From: Pardosa pseudoannulata
Taxonomy: Eukaryota; Arthropoda; Arachnida; Araneae; Lycosidae
Assembly: GCA_032207245.1 (NCBI GenBank)
Contig: CM063508.1
Location: forward strand, 90,795,820 to 90,859,819
DNA: 64,000 bases
Direction of reading: 5' to 3'
In this document: piece after piece, positions 59,294-64,000 of the stretch
Position numbering within the stretch: position 1 is the stretch's first letter
Layout: each line of letters begins with the position of its first letter
Position numbers and translations under genes: made by a program
The notes under the pieces: generated by a model
The model's input: the letters and a program-made list of their open reading frames with translations, nothing else
Told to the model about the DNA's origin: nothing
Databases searched by the model: none

Positions 59294-60187
59294 TTAACAC
59301 ATTGTGTGCGGTACATTTCGCAGCGGAATTGTACCGGGAGCTGGCGTTTTGAGAGTAAATTTAGTTATTCAGTTAAATCTCAATAGATCGAAAATTATTT
59401 CATTTTTTAACCAACGTTTCGTATTTTATATTGAAATATATAAACAAATATATAAATAGAAATATATAAATAACAACCATAAGATTTTTGTAAACAAAAA
59501 ATATATTTTTTAGTATATAATAGTATCGTAAAACATGAAAAATCAAATAGAAATAGTAGTATATAGTCTTAATTTTTTCGAATTATGTTGTATATAAACA
59601 TTTTTACATTATAAAAAAATGAAAAGAGCAATCATAAAACTAATAATGTTTTACAGTGTGGTAACGTTCAAAGCATTTTCCTCTATGAAGAGGTACACGG
59701 CAAAACTTGCATATGTAAGATGTTTCACTCCGCACTTTTTTCACAGCACACAAACACACATTGTTTTTGCGGATTTTTCTTTTTCCCGGTAGTAACAATT
59801 TTCTCTAAAATATAAATTTCCGCACATCCAATGATAATCTTGCAGGAGGATCATATTTAGGTGCCCTTTGTGTACTAGATGTTTGCGACCCTGGATCTGG
59901 AATGTTAGTTTCAGGTATTTGATCAGTTACCCATTCCAATGTGACATCATATAAAAAATTTTTATATTTAATTTTTTTCGTCTTTTTGGAATTGTATACG
60001 ACGTCTAAATTTTTCCAGAATCTATGTAGTAGACAAGAACATTCGGCTTCGTTTTCCTGTATATACCGTTATTTTTGTACCCACAAACAAACCATGTTGT
60101 TACACTAACCGTATTAGTACGTGACCCGCTCTCAATTATCAATCGTCAGAAAACGTACTAGTACGTGTCCCGCATACAATATGTTAA
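59294..60187 (-). mobile_element. piggyBac MITE, family B copy 3, retaining part of the transposase C-terminus
   Basis: TTAACACATTGTGTGCGG at the left and, inverted, TTAACATATTGTATGCGG at the right, with TTAA on both sides. Sub-terminal palindromes GGTACATTTCGCAGCGGAA... and CGTACTAGTACG. At 894 bp it is the longest copy, keeping the end of the transposase gene on the minus strand (59651-60035). Confidence 0.92.
59651..60035 (-). pseudogene. piggyBac transposase C-terminal region with cysteine-rich domain (broken)
   Basis: Minus-strand reading: RFWKNLDVVYNSKK, then FLYDVTLEWV, then PPARLSLDVRKF, an in-frame TAG, GKRKIRKNNVC, and TSYICKFCRVPL followed by GKCFERYHTV and a stop at 59651-59653. 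The order (helical tail, R-L linker, basic stretch, then C-x2-C, C-F-x-x-Y-H-T) is that of piggyBac transposase C-termini. The domain is damaged by the TAG and probably by an altered first cysteine pair. The DDD catalytic core is missing. Family C at 19.5 kb carries an unrelated version of the same domain. Confidence 0.88.
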
Positions 60188-61071
60188 TAGATAAGTGTAA
60201 TTTTTTGTGTGCATATATTTGCTTCATCTATGGAATGAATCAAGTTTATTCAGTCAATTAAACATTTCGATATTTTTAATGACTAATTATATAAAATTTC
60301 TATCTACTTTTACTTCTTATTTTCATTAGTTTTAGAATTCTTCTATCAAAAGGATTTCTGTATTATTGATTTATTTTATAGAACGCAGTTTTTGAATCAT
60401 TGTAAATTTAGTTGGAGGCTGATAAATATATTCTAAATTAAGTTATGATATAGAGTATAATGTAGCATAACTTTTTTTTCAAAATTTTAATTTATCAATT
60501 ATTCTATATTTTTCATTATTATATATTAAAACGAGCCATATCATGATCGGTTGATAAAGATTTATAAATTGAAAAAGATGTAAACTATCTCACAAAGTTT
60601 TATGTAATTCAATTTAGTATTTAAGGACTTATAGAATTATTAATGAAGTAAAAGACACTTTAACCAGGCAATAAGACACCTCTGGAAGGTATGAGATACC
60701 TTAAGTCATAATTTGTTCTAAAGTAAATCTCTTTGTAGTGTTTGTGTTCCTTGTTAATTCGCTTGTAACTTCAAAAATGTTCATTTAGGATTTGATTTAT
60801 TATCAAACTTAAGTGATGCTAACCTTTTTAAATTATCTTAAAAATTAGCTGATAAGTTATTAATGATAACATAATAAAATTCCATTTACAAACATCTCGG
60901 TGGAAATCCTAAGGAGAAATTTGCTCATTCCTGCGAATTTCAATTACCGCTCTACATTGAAATCGGCTGTCTGCAAAAAAAAATAGGTATATTAAATCAA
61001 TTAATGGAAATTTTCTGTCTAAGTTAAGCAAAGTTCCACAATTTTTTTAAGGTCATCGCTAGACAAGTCGT
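60188..61071. other. AT-rich non-coding DNA
   Basis: No gene or paired repeat found. Confidence 0.5.
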
Positions 61072-61787
61072 AAATGGACTCTTTTCAACACTCATTTCGT
61101 GTAATCGTGAAAATCTCTCGGTTGCAAGCGCGAGTTTTGAGTTACATCTTTATTTTTTGCCTCCGATGCGACAGCAGATAAATAACTCAAACTAAATGGA
61201 AATGTAGCTAATGTAGCTAAAAAATAAAAACAGTGGCTTCGTTTTCAGGAAGTATTAGTGCGTATCTTATCTAAAATCGGGGATTCTTAAAAAATAATGA
61301 TTTTGCTCTGCAAACAATTGCGCTCTCTGGGCTGTAATGTTTAAAAATTATCAAAATTAAGGTAACTGACTGGGTTCGAGTGCCATATTCAGAAAAACAG
61401 CAAAAGTTAATGTTTTTGTCATTTACAGTATTTGCACAAATTATAAAAAAATATAAAAATGAATAAAATTTTAAATTTTGCTAAAAAAAAATTTTTTTTC
61501 ACATATATGGGGAAAATTTGGGCAGTTTTCTATGCTTACCTTTAACATTGTGAGAGAAAATATAACAATTCAAAAACAGTTTTTTTACGGGGGGGGGTAG
61601 AGTAACATCTCTTATACCCAAGAATCTAATGAAATGATTTCTAAGCCCTGTTTTAAAATTTATAAGAGGTATTAATCATAGAAGTTAAAAATATTAAAAT
61701 TTAAAAATTGATATTTTTATTTAAAAATTAAGATTTAATTTAGTTTGCAACTTAAAACATTATTATATGAAAATATACTTCAAAATT
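61072..61787 (+). repeat. 716-bp direct repeat, unit 1
   Basis: AAATGGACTCTTTTCAACAC, GGTTGCAAGCGCGAGTTTTG, CAGTGGCTTCGTTTTC, the G-run near 61590 and the ATAAGAGGTATTAATCATAG region all recur in the next unit. It holds the intact, SINE-free version of the site occupied at 62375. No coding sequence seen. Confidence 0.93.
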
Positions 61788-62770
61788 AAATGGACTCTTT
61801 TCAACACTCATTTCGTGTAATCGTGAAAATCTCTCGGTTGCAAGCGCGAGTTTTGAGTTACATCTTTATTTTTTTTCTATCCGATGCGGCAGAAGATAAA
61901 TAACTCAAACTAAATGGAAATGTAGCTAATTTAGCAAAGAAATAAAAACAGTGGCTTCGTTTTCTGGAAGTATTAGTGCGCTTCTTATCTAAAATCGGGG
62001 ATTCTTAAAAAATGATGATTTTGCACTGCAAACATTTGCTCTCTTTGGCTATAATGTTTAAAAATATCAAAATTAAGGTAACTGACTGGGTTCGAGTGTC
62101 ATATTCAGAAAAATTAATGTTTTTGTCATTTACAGTATTTGCACAAATAAAAAAATGAAAAAATTTTAAAATTTTGCCCAAAAAAAATTTTTTTTCTCAT
62201 ATATGGGGAAAAATTGGGCAATTTTCTATGCTTACCTTTCACGTTGTGAGACAAAATATAACAATTCAAAAACAATTTTTTTAGGGGGGGGTACAGTAAC
62301 ATCTCATATACCCAAGAATATAATGAAATAATTTCTAAGACCAGTTTTAAAATTTATAAGAGGTATTCATCATAAAAAGCCCAGTGGCGTTCGGGTAGCT
62401 CTTCGCGTTCCCACTACACAGGTCCGAGGTTCAATCCCCAGGCTGGGCAAGGTTGGCTCAGCCTTCCATCCCTTCTGTGGGTAAAGAAACTGAGGACCAA
62501 GCATGCTTGGGAACTAAACACTGGGGGTTCTGCGTAAGGCTGACCACCTAACCGGAACATAGGCTTCGCACCCCATGGCCCTTAGTCTAGAAAGCGGAGA
62601 TTGGCCCCCAAGGAGCTGTTGCGCCGGAGTTTAGTTTATTCATCATAGAAGTAAAAATATTAAAATTAAACAAATAGATAGAAATTTTAAAAATTGAAAT
62701 TTTTATATAAAAGTTAAGATTTAATTTAGTATGCAACTAAAAAATTTAATATTTGAAAATGTACTTTTAT
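61788..62770 (+). repeat. 716-bp direct repeat, unit 2, interrupted by a SINE
   Basis: Second copy, with small indels, split by the SINE at 62375-62636; the tail resumes at 62648 and blends into a shorter tandem repeat. Confidence 0.9.
62375..62636 (+). mobile_element. tRNA-derived SINE, family 2, with 11-bp target duplication
   Basis: A 70-nt tRNA-like head begins GCCCAGT and ends GCTGGGC, which pair as a 7-bp acceptor stem; the B box is GGTTCAATCC. The body continues with ACCAAGCATGCTTGGGAACT, GGCTGACCACCTAACCGG and CCCTTAGTCTAGAAAGC, and ends GTTGCGCCGGAGTTTAGTT. TATTCATCATA flanks both sides (62364-62374, 62637-62647). Units at 61660 and 62850 give the empty site. The family differs completely from SINE family 1. 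Confidence 0.92.
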
Positions 62771-63066
62771 TTAAACACTAAAAAGCAATACATTATTACT
62801 TCAATATATAAACTCCAGCTCAATTCCTCCTCCCAACATCTGGATCCATTTATAAGAGGCACTCATCATAGAAGTAAAATTATTAAAATTAAACGAATAG
62901 ATAGAAATTTTAAAAATTGAAATTTTTATTTAAAAGTTAAGTTTTAATTTAGTATGCAACATAAAAGAATTAGTATTTGAAAATTTACTTTTATTTCAAC
63001 ATTAAAAAGCAATACATTATTGCTTCAATATATAAACTCCAGCTCAATTCCTTCTCCCAACATCTG
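62641..63066 (+). repeat. tandem duplication, two units of about 223 bp
   Basis: Units start at 62641 and 62864 (CATCATAGAAGTAAA) and end CTCCCAACATCTGG. Both share ATTAAACNAATAGATAGAAATTTT and TATAAACTCCAGCTCAATTCC. They overlap the tail of the 716-bp repeat. Confidence 0.9.
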
Positions 63067-63639
63067 GTTATGTCACTGGACGAGAAAGGACCCAAATATA
63101 ATCACATAATAGAATAACACGGGATGCCTTTCCTGGTGATAAAGTAGCTCGCTCCATCTGGGACCTGAACTCTTAATCTGACCTGACCCGATCCTTGGAT
63201 TTGTTAGAAGTAAGACTTCAATCTGTCTGAACTGCGAACACGTAATTTAATATTGCTGAGTTATAACGCACATGGACGAGAGAGAAAGGGAGAGAAAAAA
63301 AATCTCGATAGCCTTTAAGGAAAAATGATTAACTTTCTTCCTGGTTCGGAGAAAGAAAAAAGGTTTGAAAAGAATACTTTTTGGAATGAATGAAGGCTTG
63401 CGTGCTTACCCAGCTTGAACGTCCGGCGTAACTTAGTTTACATAACAAATCGACATGTATTATGAATGGAAACATTTCTGACCTTCCCCGCTCTTCCAAG
63501 ACAAACACAAAGCCTCTCTTCCACTCCTACGCCTGTCATGTTCGTGGGGTCATCTCCCCCAGGAAATATTAGATGGAAACCTCTTAATCGGGAAATAAAA
63601 AGATCCCGATTATAAAAGTTGCTTTCATTGAAACCTGCT
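63067..63639. other. G+C-richer segment, unassigned
   Basis: 63100-63640 is markedly less AT-rich. An 80-codon minus frame (63438-63680; contains LIFPGGDDPTNMTGVGVEER) has no recognised domain. A donor-like TGGGTAAGC on the minus strand lies at about 63403-63412. It may be an exon, a conserved element or a decayed transposon. Confidence 0.4.
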
Positions 63640-64000
63640 TCTAAGGGGAAATAGTACCTTTCGAGACTTAAAATCTTCATTCTTCATTATCAAGCACAGC
63701 CTTTTTTGTGATTCACCATAAAATAAAATGTTCTGCTTAATAAAATTAATTTTTTTAAAGCTCTTTAAGAACGTTGTAGCTTTAAAAATATTATTGAGAG
63801 CGGCAATTCAAGTAATGTATATTTTAAATGAATAAAAATCTGTACACCAAATGAAGAAAAAATGAAAATCAATTACCTGCAAGATAACTTTTAAAAATAT
63901 CTAGTAATAAACTTTATATTTATTGGAAACTGTAGTAAATTCTCTTCTTTTCTGCAAACCAAACGCTTAAACGTATCTGACTTTAAAAAAAAAAGAATAA
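63640..64000. mobile_element. TTAA-type element, family E, partial (runs off the window)
   Basis: CTAAGGGGAAATAGTACC followed by TTTCGAGACTT matches the inverted right end of 35507-36907 (TTAAAGGAACATAGTACC, TTTCGAGACTT); the TTAA has decayed to CTAA. The interior shares an AATTACCTGCAAGATAA-like block with 35715-35735. The other end is outside the window. Confidence 0.55.

Overview
Eukaryotic nuclear DNA, most likely from an arthropod and plausibly a chelicerate such as a spider. This rests on the strong A+T richness, very long (TA)n/(CA)n/(GA)n microsatellites, tRNA-derived SINEs and many remnants of cut-and-paste DNA transposons (piggyBac, hAT, Tigger/pogo). The species cannot be fixed from sequence alone. 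No prokaryotic features (operons, ribosome binding sites, CRISPR) are present, and no complete host gene lies in the window.

The best evidence for a host gene is an 88-bp internal exon at 16452-16539 on the + strand. It has a clean pyrimidine tract and AG acceptor, a GTAAGT donor, and one open frame coding a Pro/Ser/Asn/Asp-rich peptide. The simplest reading is that much of the window is long-intron or flanking DNA of one large gene, filled with transposons.

Layout: 1-7.3 kb holds intronic AT-rich DNA, a TTAA-flanked MITE (2156-2444) and a large inverted repeat (3281-3801 against 5600-6127) whose arms both carry (TA)n(GA)n tracts on their inner side. 7.3-18 kb holds a foldback (long terminal inverted repeat) family, a second and larger inverted repeat (9449-10362 against 11171-12010), two microsatellite blocks, the exon, and a SINE nested in a foldback element. 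18-24 kb has two TTAA elements, one retaining an open piggyBac C-terminal cysteine-rich domain, and G+C-richer islands at 23.1-23.7 and 24.3-24.75 kb. 27-32.3 kb has a diverged SINE, a hAT element with an 8-bp target duplication and an internal 53-bp hairpin, a 3 x 205-bp tandem array, and a second hAT inside a paralogous repeat. 33.8-39 kb has a Jockey-like LINE 3' end, a TTAA element and another hAT copy. 40.9-50.7 kb has a Tigger/pogo remnant that keeps its DNA-binding domain, two families of piggyBac MITEs and a SINE. 54-64 kb has a palindromic microsatellite, tandem duplications, a palindromic MITE, a chimeric tRNA-Ala + SINE insertion, a piggyBac MITE with a broken C-terminal domain, and tandem repeats carrying a second SINE family.

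The most interesting observations are: (i) a tRNA-Ala-like gene and a SINE bounded by one shared 12-bp target duplication, which implies a single chimeric retrotransposition; (ii) two unrelated piggyBac MITE families that both kept the transposase C-terminal zinc-binding domain while losing the catalytic part; (iii) several insertions whose empty site survives in a paralogous repeat within the same window; and (iv) two large inverted repeats and a near-perfect 53-bp hairpin.
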